From Pelagilacustribacter hypolimneticus (lineage in GTDB: Bacteria > Pseudomonadota > Alphaproteobacteria > Pelagibacterales > Pelagibacteraceae), in contig CBDDXH010000029.1 of the NCBI GenBank assembly GCA_965235125.1, positions 1 to 11,978 of the forward strand: DNA of 11,978 nucleotides, in the 5' to 3' direction. Below are positions 1 through 6,742 of the stretch, piece by piece (the stretch's first letter is position 1; the number at the start of each line of letters is the position of its first letter). The notes below the pieces were generated by a model. That model saw only the letters and a list, made by a program, of their open reading frames with translations, searched no databases and was not told the origin of the DNA. The translations under genes were made by a program, and so were the position numbers.

Positions 1-400
1 TATCGTATTTAAATCTCCATTTTGTTAATGCATAACCATTTAAAGCACCAAATATTGTAGAAATAATTACTGCTGGAACGACCATTTTCATCGAATTCCA
101 AAAATAATTTTTTAAAAAAACGTTACCAGCATCCATCTTTAGTCCAGAAGTTTCATTAAAAGTTTGTCCTTGCCATGCAATAATCCATGCCTCCAAATTC
201 AAAGTACTAGGTAATGAAAATAAATTACCTTGTCTTATTTCTTCCATGGATTTAAATGAAGTTACAAACATAACATAAAGCGGTGAAATATAATAAATTG
301 CAAAAATTCCTAAAATTATAAATAAAATCCATCTATAAAACATTTTTTTGATTTTAGAAGATCTTTCAATATCTCTTAAATTTAAATTATCTTTTTCCAT
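1..400 (-). CDS. gtsC: CUT1 sugar ABC transporter permease, GtsC/MalG type (3' end outside window)
   Basis: Second membrane subunit of the importer encoded by the two genes upstream. Only the first 133 codons are visible; the C-terminal half, including the EAA loop that contacts the ATPase, lies beyond the left edge. Visible: a charged cytoplasmic N-terminus, a first membrane helix at about residues 23-45 leading into the MalG-type stretch SPLYVMFVTSFKSMEEI (39-55), a periplasmic segment, then YFWNSMKMVVPAVIIS (99-114) and GALNGYALTKWRF (118-130). These match glucose/mannose permease GtsC of pseudomonads from memory. The segment at about 77-98 between the conserved AW and YFWNS motifs seems longer than in pseudomonad GtsC. 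The start ATG at 398-400 lies inside the end of gtsB (14-base overlap) and has a good AGGAG ribosome binding site, so the two are probably translationally coupled. Sugar specificity is inferred. Confidence 0.9.
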   Translation of the reverse strand, partial: MEKDNLNLRDIERSSKIKKMFYRWILFIILGIFAIYYISPLYVMFVTSFKSMEEIRQGNLFSLPSTLNLEAWIIAWQGQTFNETSGLKMDAGNVFLKNYFWNSMKMVVPAVIISTIFGALNGYALTKWRFKYD

Positions 401-1262
401 CTTCTCTCCTTAGTTCAGAATATAAATAGGGAATGATAATAGCAGCGACGGTTAAAAACATCATCATTGCACTAGAAGAAGCAAGTGCGATTTCGCTTCT
501 GTTAAAAGCGAATTGGGTCATGAATACAGCTGGCATATCAGATGAAGTTCCTGGACCTCCAGAAGTTAAGGCTATGATTAAGTCGTAACTTTTTATGGAT
601 AAATGAACCAATATTACTACAGCGCTCATAAAAACGGGTCTCATCATTGGTAAAATAATTTTCGAGTAAATGGAAAACAAACCTGCTCCATCTATTTTAG
701 CTGCTTTTAAAATTTCATCATCTATTGATCTTAGACCCGCTAAGAAAATAGCCATGATAAATCCTGAAGATTGCCAAACACCAGCAATAACAATACAATA
801 AATAGACATGCCTGGCGTCACAAGCCAATCAAATGTAAAATTCTCATATCCTATATCTATAAAAAACTTCTCAATGCCTAATGTTGGGTTCATAACCCAT
901 TTCCAAGCAGTTCCGGTAACAATAAAAGATAAAGCCATTGGATAGAGATAAATAGTTCTTAAAAATCCCTCGGCCCTAATTTTTTGATCTAGTAAAATTG
1001 CTAAAACAATACCAATAGCAATACATAAAATTAAAAATAAAATTGTATAAATAGCTAGATTAGTAACAGCAGTATGCCATCTATCTAAACTCCATAGCCT
1101 TACATACTGTCCAAATCCCCAAAAATCATACTTAGGTAAGATTTTTGATTTAGTGAAGGAGATATAAGTTGTCCATAAAATAAAACCATAAACAAACCAC
1201 ATTAATAAAGCGATTGAAGGAGATAATACTATTTTAGGTAAATTTTTTTTTAACCAATACAT
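387..1262 (-). CDS. gtsB: CUT1 sugar ABC transporter permease, GtsB/MalF type
   Basis: First membrane subunit of a binding-protein-dependent sugar importer in the inner membrane, 291 residues, full length for GtsB-like proteins (they lack the extra domain of enteric MalF). Six or so hydrophobic segments are visible, the first at about 13-32. The EAA loop that docks on the ATPase is at about 183-206 (EILKAAKIDGAG, then KIILP). Blocks such as GFLRTIYLYPMALSFIVTGT (99-118), QSSGFIMAIFLAGLR (164-178) and ALTSGGPGTSSDMP (231-244) agree closely with Pseudomonas GtsB as I recall it, giving a glucose/mannose-type call. It follows gtsA after a 66-base gap holding a strong hairpin and has no recognisable Shine-Dalgarno, so its yield should be well below that of the binding protein. 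Its 3' end overlaps gtsC by 14 bases. No ATPase for this importer is in the window; it may lie beyond the left edge. Confidence 0.92.
   Translation of the reverse strand: MYWLKKNLPKIVLSPSIALLMWFVYGFILWTTYISFTKSKILPKYDFWGFGQYVRLWSLDRWHTAVTNLAIYTILFLILCIAIGIVLAILLDQKIRAEGFLRTIYLYPMALSFIVTGTAWKWVMNPTLGIEKFFIDIGYENFTFDWLVTPGMSIYCIVIAGVWQSSGFIMAIFLAGLRSIDDEILKAAKIDGAGLFSIYSKIILPMMRPVFMSAVVILVHLSIKSYDLIIALTSGGPGTSSDMPAVFMTQFAFNRSEIALASSSAMMMFLTVAAIIIPYLYSELRREDGKR
404..410 (-). promoter_or_regulatory. Ribosome binding site of gtsC
   Basis: On the minus strand AGGAGAG stands 3 bases before the ATG at 400-398. The site lies inside the last codons of gtsB and fixes the gtsC start, supporting translation by ribosomes finishing gtsB. 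Confidence 0.75.
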
Positions 1263-1280
1263 TTTAAAATTTATTTAAAT

Positions 1281-1310
1281 AAACTGCGCCATAGTTAAAT
1301 GGCGCAGTTT
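1281..1310 (-). terminator. Strong intercistronic hairpin between gtsA and gtsB
   Basis: A perfect 12-bp inverted repeat with a 6-base loop: AAACTGCGCCAT at 1281-1292 pairs with ATGGCGCAGTTT at 1299-1310. It contains six consecutive GC-rich pairs, exceptional in this AT-rich DNA. On the transcribed (minus) strand it is followed by ATTTAAATAAATTTT rather than a clean U-run, so it may act as a partial terminator or as a 3'-end stabiliser of processed gtsA mRNA. Both would raise binding protein over permease, as known for hairpins between malE and malF. Confidence 0.8.
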
Positions 1311-1328
1311 TAATTTTAGACTTTATAT

Positions 1329-2579
1329 TTATAAAGACGCCTTAACAGCAGCAGCTAATTGTTTAGCAGCATCTTGTGAAGACATATCAGAATTGAAATG
1401 CTTAGTTACAACATCTTGAATAGCTCCTTTTTGAGCTCCTCTTAATGCCATACCATGAGCAAAACTAGGTAACAATCCTCCTTTAGTACCAGAAGTTTTC
1501 AAGTCTGCGTTTGATTTCTTAGCACAAACATCAAACGTATCCATTGGAACGTCTAGTCTTGCTGGGATAGATCCTTTGTATTCGTTAAAAACTCTTTGAA
1601 AGTTTTTTCCCATCATTAAACTTGCAAGTAGTTTTTGTCCATCAACTTTATCTTGTCCAGCATTTTTATAGAAAATAAAAGAGTCGACATTATAAAGATA
1701 ACCATTGTTAGATGGAGTTGGAGAACAAAGAAAATCCTGATCAGGTTTTTTTCCTGCAGCAGTAAATTCACCTTTTGCCCAGTCGCCCATGATTTGGAAT
1801 GCAGCTTTACCTTCCATTACCATTCCAGTTGCAACGTTCCAGTCTCTTCCTGGTGAACCTGCATCTGTGTAACCTTTAAGTTTTCTCATTTGGTCGAATA
1901 CTTTAACCATAGTAGCACCATTTAATGTAGCTGGATCAAGATCTACAAAAGCTTTTTTGTAAAAATCGTTTCCACCTACTCCAATAGCTACAGCTTCAAA
2001 TACTGTTGCATCTTGCCAAGGTTGACTACCATGAGCTAGAGGAATTATTCCTTTTGTTTTAAGTTTGTCTGAAGCAGCATTAAATTCATCCCAAGTTTTT
2101 GGCATTTTAATACCATTAGCATCTAAAACTTTTTTATTAGCCCAAATCCAGTCAATTCTATGAATGTTTACTGGTGCTGCACAATAAGATTTTCCATCAG
2201 CGCATTTCATGTGTTGTGCAACCTGTTTGCTTAAAAGATTGTCCCAACCTTCTGCTTTAGCTACGGCATCAATATTATAAGGAGCAACAACACCTTGTTC
2301 ATCATACTCTTGAATTGTAGGACCTTTAATTTGAGCTGCTGCAGGAGCATCATTTGCAACTATACGAGCTTTAAGAGTTTGCATTGCTGCATCACCGCCA
2401 CCGCCAGCAACTGGCATATCTTTCCATATTCCTTTTTGCTTTGCAAAATCATCTTTTAATACTTGTAAGGCTTTTGCTTCACCACCCGAAGTCCACCAGT
2501 GTAGAACTTCAGCAGTTGGAGCGGCACTTACAAAACTTGGTATTAAAAAAATATAAATTGCGATTAATATTTTTTTCAT
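1329..2579 (-). CDS. gtsA: Periplasmic sugar-binding protein of CUT1 transporter, GtsA type
   Basis: Captures the sugar in the periplasm and delivers it to the GtsBC permease; 416 residues, normal for family 1 extracellular solute-binding proteins. A Sec signal peptide is clear: MKK, a hydrophobic core, then FVSAAP with cleavage expected after residue 19 or 20. The mature start has the HWWTSGGEAKAL block (27-38) typical of glucose/mannose-binding GtsA proteins; the paired tryptophans are usual ligand stackers. Other family blocks: RIDWIWANKKVLD (141-153), WDEFNAASDKLK (163-174), MGDWAKGEF (264-272). The mature protein has cysteines at 126, 133, 285 and 352, enough for two disulfides. The start is fixed by AAAGGGAG three bases upstream. 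It is first gene of gtsABC, with a candidate promoter just upstream and a hairpin just downstream. Glucose is the most likely ligand, but xylose, mannose or a disaccharide cannot be excluded. Confidence 0.92.
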   Translation of the reverse strand: MKKILIAIYIFLIPSFVSAAPTAEVLHWWTSGGEAKALQVLKDDFAKQKGIWKDMPVAGGGGDAAMQTLKARIVANDAPAAAQIKGPTIQEYDEQGVVAPYNIDAVAKAEGWDNLLSKQVAQHMKCADGKSYCAAPVNIHRIDWIWANKKVLDANGIKMPKTWDEFNAASDKLKTKGIIPLAHGSQPWQDATVFEAVAIGVGGNDFYKKAFVDLDPATLNGATMVKVFDQMRKLKGYTDAGSPGRDWNVATGMVMEGKAAFQIMGDWAKGEFTAAGKKPDQDFLCSPTPSNNGYLYNVDSFIFYKNAGQDKVDGQKLLASLMMGKNFQRVFNEYKGSIPARLDVPMDTFDVCAKKSNADLKTSGTKGGLLPSFAHGMALRGAQKGAIQDVVTKHFNSDMSSQDAAKQLAAAVKASL

Positions 2580-2582
2580 TTT

Positions 2583-2590
2583 CTCCCTTT
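2583..2590 (-). promoter_or_regulatory. Ribosome binding site of gtsA
   Basis: Minus-strand AAAGGGAG ends three bases before the gtsA ATG. It is one of only three clear Shine-Dalgarno sequences in the window, and supports the start chosen. Confidence 0.7.
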
Positions 2591-2609
2591 GTTTGTTTAA
2601 AAAAAAATA

Positions 2610-2637
2610 ATTATATAAATAGTTTTTAAAATTGAAA
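2610..2637 (-). promoter_or_regulatory. Candidate sigma70-type promoter of gtsABC
   Basis: On the minus strand a perfect TATAAT (-10) at 2615-2610 is preceded at 16 bases by TTTCAA (2637-2632), a partial -35 match. A start near 2603 would give a leader of about 24 bases containing the gtsA ribosome binding site. The -35 is weak and AT-rich DNA produces TATAAT by chance, so the call rests mainly on position. Confidence 0.4.
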
Positions 2638-2643
2638 GCTAAT

Positions 2644-2671
2644 AAAAAAATTCACTTGCAGGTTGAATTTT
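2644..2671 (-). terminator. Weak AT-rich terminator candidate after the ROK kinase gene
   Basis: On the minus strand AAAATTCA (2671-2664), a 9-base loop and TGAATTTT (2654-2647) form an 8-bp stem running into a T-run (T7 in all, to 2644). The stem has only one GC pair, so stability is doubtful. It lies about 70 bases beyond the kinase stop and just upstream of the candidate gtsABC promoter, which is where a boundary would be expected. Confidence 0.35.
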
Positions 2672-2740
2672 GCTTTATTCTTTTTAGTTAATAGAAGGAA
2701 ATAATTAACGGGAAAAAAATAATCTACTATGGGTTGAAAT

Positions 2741-3643
2741 TTAAAAATTAGATGATCTACCTAATCTTGCAGCACCTCTTACTCCACTTGCGTCACCATA
2801 TTTAGGTTTTAAAAATATTCCCTCGTATTCTTTTCCAATAACATACTTCGAAACTAATTTATGAATTTCATTTAAAAAATTTATTTCGTTTGATACTCCA
2901 CCGCCAAAGATAAACACATCTGGATCTAAAATATTAATGATAGCTGAAAGTGACATGGCTAAATTTATTTTAAAATTATCAATAAATTTTATCGCATCTA
3001 GATCATTAGCTCTATACAAATCAAATATCTCATTAGTTTTTAAATTTTTATTATATTTTTTATTAAATCTTTTAGCTAAAGATAATCCAGAAATGAAACT
3101 TTCTACTTCACAATCTCTATAAATTTTACTATCTAACTCCTCTTTTTCTGCCGCAAGATATGGTAGTTGATTATGACCCCATTCACCTGCAACACCATTT
3201 GGTCCTGAAACAATTTTCTTATCAACTACAAGCCCTCCTCCAACGCCAGATCCAAGAATAATACCATAGACAACTTTATAGTGCTTAGCTGCTCCATCGA
3301 TAGCTTCAGACAAAGCAAAACAATTTGCATCATTTTCACAAAATACCTCTTTATTTAATAATTTTTTTAAATCCTTTTGAAAAGGTTTATTTTCTATCCA
3401 ATAACAGTTTGGTGCATTTTTAACCAATCCGGTTTGCGGTGAATGTATACCAGGGTGACAGACACCTACAGGCAAAATTGTATTAAATTTACTTTCCAAT
3501 TCATCATTTATATTTTTTATCTGTTGAAGTATTTTGTTGTAATCTTTAGGACAATCGACTCTGGACCTATGCTTTTCGACTCCATCTGTTTCAAGTACAA
3601 CGCTTTCAATTTTAGTTGCACCAACATCAATACCAATTTGCAT
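2741..3643 (-). CDS. ROK-family sugar kinase (glucokinase/fructokinase-like)
   Basis: Predicted cytoplasmic ATP-dependent hexokinase, 300 residues, the usual ROK length. Phosphate-binding DVGATK at 6-11, catalytic aspartate D105 in CENDANCFALSEA (102-114), the glycine motif ILGSGVGGG (129-137), GEWGHNQLPY (153-162) with conserved H157, and FGGGVSNE (246-253) are all present. GHNQLPY and ESFISGLSLA resemble E. coli Mak (fructokinase) most. The CxCGxxGC zinc motif that normally follows the histidine is lost: residues 172-181 read SKIYRDCEVE with a single cysteine, so the metal site is probably absent or rebuilt. The start lies 2 bases after the iolG stop, with no Shine-Dalgarno, so translation is likely coupled. 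Beside the GtsABC importer it is the natural enzyme to phosphorylate imported glucose, fructose or mannose; the exact substrate cannot be read from sequence. Confidence 0.87.
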   Translation of the reverse strand: MQIGIDVGATKIESVVLETDGVEKHRSRVDCPKDYNKILQQIKNINDELESKFNTILPVGVCHPGIHSPQTGLVKNAPNCYWIENKPFQKDLKKLLNKEVFCENDANCFALSEAIDGAAKHYKVVYGIILGSGVGGGLVVDKKIVSGPNGVAGEWGHNQLPYLAAEKEELDSKIYRDCEVESFISGLSLAKRFNKKYNKNLKTNEIFDLYRANDLDAIKFIDNFKINLAMSLSAIINILDPDVFIFGGGVSNEINFLNEIHKLVSKYVIGKEYEGIFLKPKYGDASGVRGAARLGRSSNF

Positions 3644-3645
3644 AC

Positions 3646-4650
3646 TTAAGATATTTTAATAATTTTTTTTGTTTTTAAAGATTTCGCAGCTGCTACAGCT
3701 AATATTAAGGCTTGATGTCCATCATCGAAATTTGCTCTAGGTTTTTTATTTTTAGTAGTTAAATCAGCTAAATCGTGAAGCTGTAAGTAGTAAGCCTCTT
3801 TGTACCTTTCAATAAAAAAATTTAATAGTTTTGTTTTTGAATTAGTTCCACTTGTACTGCTGAATTCAACTTCATTATCTCTTTTGTTATTTGAAATTAG
3901 CATGCCTTTTGTTCCAAAAACTTCAACTCTTTGATCGTGTCCATACGTACAATGTCTTGCGTTGTTAATCGTACACAAAACTCCTTTTTTTGATTTTAAA
4001 ACAACAGTAGCTAATTCATGATCATTGACACTTTTAAATAATTTATAATATTCTGATAAATTACTTGTTGTTGCAAAAACTTCTTGGATTGGATCATTTT
4101 TTAGATAAAATCTAATGAGATCAAAGTCATGAATGATCATATCTTTAAATATACCACCTGCTGTTTTTAAATAAGCATACGGTGGAGGCGCCGGGTCTCT
4201 ACAAGTGATTATGATTTTTTGCAGTACACCAATTTTCTTTTGGTCAATAGATTTTTTCAAATAATAATGGCCAGGATCGTATCTTCTGTTGAAACCTATT
4301 TGAATTTTTGGGGAAAATTTTTTTATGTATTTCTTGCAGCTTACAATTTTATTTAAGTCTAAATCTAATGGTTTTTCGCAAAAAATAGTTTTTTTATGAA
4401 TTGCCGACTCTCTAATAAATTTTATATGTGTTGCCGTAGATGATGCTATGAATATTACATCTATTTTCTTATCTTTTAATGCCAACTTATAGTCACTTAT
4501 TGCTGTAGCTTTGAATTTATTAGCTGATTTTTGAGCAAGTAGCTTATTTGTATCATAAATATATTTTAATTTAAATTTAGGGTGTTTGAACAAGTTTTCT
4601 CCATGCATCTGTCCAATTCTACCGAGTCCAAATAAAGCAACATTAATCAT
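3646..4650 (-). CDS. iolG: Inositol 2-dehydrogenase, Gfo/Idh/MocA family
   Basis: NAD-dependent oxidation of myo-inositol to 2-keto-myo-inositol (scyllo-inosose), cytoplasmic; 334 residues, full length. The N-terminal Rossmann domain has GLGRIGQMHGENL (8-20). The catalytic residues of inositol dehydrogenases are recognisable: K93 in FCEKPLDLD (90-98), then D170 and H174 in GGIFKDMIIHDFD (165-177). IGFNRRYDP (118-126) and TCRDPAPPP (149-157) are blocks I associate with IolG and not with the family at large. The start ATG shares one base with the stop of the preceding oxidoreductase gene (TAATG), and the ROK kinase follows 2 bases after the stop, so all three are co-transcribed. Together with iolE nearby it supports cyclitol breakdown. 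Related substrates such as D-chiro-inositol, scyllo-inositol or glucose are possible. Confidence 0.85.
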   Translation of the reverse strand: MINVALFGLGRIGQMHGENLFKHPKFKLKYIYDTNKLLAQKSANKFKATAISDYKLALKDKKIDVIFIASSTATHIKFIRESAIHKKTIFCEKPLDLDLNKIVSCKKYIKKFSPKIQIGFNRRYDPGHYYLKKSIDQKKIGVLQKIIITCRDPAPPPYAYLKTAGGIFKDMIIHDFDLIRFYLKNDPIQEVFATTSNLSEYYKLFKSVNDHELATVVLKSKKGVLCTINNARHCTYGHDQRVEVFGTKGMLISNNKRDNEVEFSSTSGTNSKTKLLNFFIERYKEAYYLQLHDLADLTTKNKKPRANFDDGHQALILAVAAAKSLKTKKIIKIS

Positions 4651-5780
4651 TAGAATTTAATCCATTTTTTTTTGTTAGATGAATCTATACACGTTTGAAT
4701 AAACTTAGCTGTTAGAAGTCCTTGATAAGCAGTTGGATAATAATAAATTTTCGTTTTATTTTTTGATATAATTCTATCAGCAACCTCGTTGTAAATATTT
4801 GCAAATGCATCAATATATCCTTCTGGATGACCTGGTTTTACTCTCGCAAAATCATTCGAAAAATCTGCTTCGTGAAATCCTTTTTCTAATATTTTTGTTG
4901 CTCCTTTAGCTGGATTTAATTTTAAATAATTTGGATCATTTTGTACCCATTCTAAACTTCCTTTTGAACCAAATATTCTAATTCTTAAACCATAGACTCC
5001 ACCTCTAGCAGATATGCAGGTCCAGAAAATTCCCTTAGCTCCATTTTCATAATTTAAAAAAACTTGAGCGTTACTATCTAAATTAATTTTTTTACTATAT
5101 TTTTTAATATCTGCAAATAATGAGCTACCTTTTAATCCACTTATATAATTAGCTAAATGATATGCGTGGGTGCCGATTTCATTTAAAACAGCTGATGAAC
5201 CAACAATTTTTTTATCAACTTTCCATTTAAATATTTTCTTTGCATTTTTTGGCGTAACAACAACTCCTTTTGACCAGTCTTGAACATATTCAACGTTAAT
5301 AATTTCTATATTTCCTATTTTATTATCAGCGACTAATTTTTTTGCCATTCTAACCATTGGGTATGATGAGTAATTATGTGTCAATCCATAAACAATTTTT
5401 TTATTTTTAATAATAGTCGTGTATAATTTTTTAGCTTGATCGTAAGTTGCCGCAAAAGGCTTGTCTGAAATGACATGAAAATTCTTTTTAATAAAATACT
5501 CAGCTATAATTTGATGGCTACCAGGAGGTGTCATTATAGCAACTACATCTATGCCGTCTTTTCTCTTTTTTTCAGTATCTGCCATTAATTTATAATTTGA
5601 ATAACATCTGTCTTTATGAATATTCAATGTAGCTCCAAAAGCGCTGCTCAATTTTGGATCTCGTGAAAAAGACCCAGCACAAATTATATATTTTCCATCA
5701 ATTCTTGATGCAATTCTATGAACATTTCCAATCCATGATTTTGGACCACCACCCACTATTCCAAGTTTTAAAATTTGCAT
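4650..5780 (-). CDS. Gfo/Idh/MocA-family NAD(P)-dependent oxidoreductase
   Basis: 376 residues, longer than IolG and from a different subgroup, of the kind found beside iolE-like genes in alphaproteobacteria. Rossmann motif GIVGGGPKSWIGNVHR (7-22), nucleotide-binding IMTPPGSH (82-89), the family lysine K107 in ISDKPFAAT (104-112) where EKP is usual, and the catalytic-region motif NEIGTHAYHLANYISG (200-215) with H205. Related sequences, from memory, tend to have Asp where E201 stands. It probably oxidises or reduces a cyclic polyol, keto-sugar or inosose, possibly the epimerising partner of IolG; the substrate is not determinable. It starts the leftward operon with iolG and the ROK kinase. There is no Shine-Dalgarno before the ATG at 5780-5778, and the 59-base divergent gap to iolE must hold both promoters. 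The start fits the family N-terminus directly before the Rossmann strand. Confidence 0.82.
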   Translation of the reverse strand: MQILKLGIVGGGPKSWIGNVHRIASRIDGKYIICAGSFSRDPKLSSAFGATLNIHKDRCYSNYKLMADTEKKRKDGIDVVAIMTPPGSHQIIAEYFIKKNFHVISDKPFAATYDQAKKLYTTIIKNKKIVYGLTHNYSSYPMVRMAKKLVADNKIGNIEIINVEYVQDWSKGVVVTPKNAKKIFKWKVDKKIVGSSAVLNEIGTHAYHLANYISGLKGSSLFADIKKYSKKINLDSNAQVFLNYENGAKGIFWTCISARGGVYGLRIRIFGSKGSLEWVQNDPNYLKLNPAKGATKILEKGFHEADFSNDFARVKPGHPEGYIDAFANIYNEVADRIISKNKTKIYYYPTAYQGLLTAKFIQTCIDSSNKKKWIKF

Positions 5781-5839
5781 TTGAAAATATTTTATTAAAT
5801 AATATATATAAATTTAAAACAACTATAATTAATTTATTT
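5781..5839. promoter_or_regulatory. Divergent promoter region between iolE and the oxidoreductase operon
   Basis: A 59-base, almost purely A/T gap between two divergent start codons. Rightward, TTGAAA (5781-5786) and TATATA (5803-5808), 16 bases apart, could serve iolE; TATAAT at 5824-5829 is an alternative -10 giving a nearly leaderless mRNA. Leftward, TTGTTT (5822-5817) with TTTAAT 17 bases on is a weak option. No convincing operator palindrome is visible. That promoters lie here follows from gene orientation; exact boxes are guesses. Confidence 0.45.
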
Positions 5840-6739
5840 ATGAGTATTAAAATTGGCGTTTCACCTATTGCTTGGAGCAATGACGATTTTCCTGAACTAG
5901 GCGGCGAAACTTCCCTTGAACAATGTTTAAAAGAAGCTAATCAAATTGGATTTTCTGGCATAGAAGCTGGAGGCAAGTTTCCAAAAAGATCGAAAGAATT
6001 ACTTCCAAAACTAGAAAAAGAAAATCTTAAATTATGCTCCGGTTGGTACGGAGCTAATTTATTAAATAATACTGTTAAAGAAGAAATATCTTTGATGCAA
6101 GTGCAACTGGATTTGTTTAAAGACTGTAAAGCACCTTGTATGGTTTTTGCAGAAGTTTCAGGTTCTGTTCAAGGTCAAGCCAAAACCCCTCTTTCTAAAA
6201 GACCCATTTTAAATAAAGATGAATGGAAAAATTTTTATATTAAAATTAATGAGATCAGCAAATATATGGAAGATAACGGCGTACCTCTTGTTTACCATCA
6301 TCATATGGGTACTGTGATTCAATCTCAAGAGGATACCGAAAGGCTTATTGATAATACAAAAAATTCAGTAAAATTACTTATTGATACTGGCCACATGATG
6401 TTTGCAGGAGGCGATTTTGTAAAAGTTGCAAAAGATTATTCTTCAAGACTTTTCCATGTGCATTGTAAAGATATAAGAAAAAATGTTTTAGAGAATGCTC
6501 TTAAAAAAGATTTAAGTTTCATTGATGCTTTTTTTGCAGGTGCATTTACTGTTCCTGGAGACGGATGTATTGATTACAAAGTTTTTTTAAAACTATTAAA
6601 AGTTATTAATTACAATGGATGGTTAGTTGTTGAAGCAGAACAAGATCCAAAAAAAGCCAATCCTTTCGAATATGGAAAAATTGGCTTCAACCATCTCAAA
6701 AAAATTGCTCTTGATTGTGGATTTGAAATCACTAGATAA
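5840..6739 (+). CDS. iolE: Inosose (2-keto-myo-inositol) dehydratase
   Basis: Dehydrates 2-keto-myo-inositol to 3D-3,5/4-trihydroxycyclohexane-1,2-dione, the step after IolG. 299 residues, a TIM-barrel of the xylose-isomerase-like family, close to Bacillus IolE length. Diagnostic blocks: SPIAWSNDD (8-16), EAGGKFP (42-48), VYHHHMGT (151-158), LLIDTGH (179-185), HVHCKDIR (206-213), FTVPGDGCIDY (236-246) and NGWLVVEAEQDP (259-270) ending NPFEY; metal-binding His, Asp and Glu residues are retained. The frame stays open upstream to 5654, but homology starts at the ATG at 5840, and the longer version would run into the divergent gene. No Shine-Dalgarno precedes the ATG, so the mRNA may be leaderless or have a very short leader. 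It is the only plus-strand gene, divergent from the iolG operon and tail-to-tail with the ribokinase gene, 3 bases apart. Confidence 0.93.
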   Translation: MSIKIGVSPIAWSNDDFPELGGETSLEQCLKEANQIGFSGIEAGGKFPKRSKELLPKLEKENLKLCSGWYGANLLNNTVKEEISLMQVQLDLFKDCKAPCMVFAEVSGSVQGQAKTPLSKRPILNKDEWKNFYIKINEISKYMEDNGVPLVYHHHMGTVIQSQEDTERLIDNTKNSVKLLIDTGHMMFAGGDFVKVAKDYSSRLFHVHCKDIRKNVLENALKKDLSFIDAFFAGAFTVPGDGCIDYKVFLKLLKVINYNGWLVVEAEQDPKKANPFEYGKIGFNHLKKIALDCGFEITR

Positions 6740-6742
6740 AAA

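Noticed and set aside
2687..2709. GTTAAT / ATTAAC inverted repeat downstream of the ROK kinase gene
   Set aside because: Only 6 bp with an 11-base spacer and one GC pair; likely chance in AT-rich DNA, and the 2644-2671 stem is better placed for termination.
2580..2740. Riboswitch or small RNA in the 161-base gap upstream of gtsA
   Set aside because: Apart from the weak stem, candidate promoter and ribosome binding site there is no conserved structured element that I recognise, and the predicted leader is only about 24 bases.
5654..5839. N-terminal extension of iolE by 62 codons
   Set aside because: The extra residues do not resemble the family, overlap the oppositely oriented oxidoreductase gene and would remove its promoter space; homology begins at the ATG at 5840.
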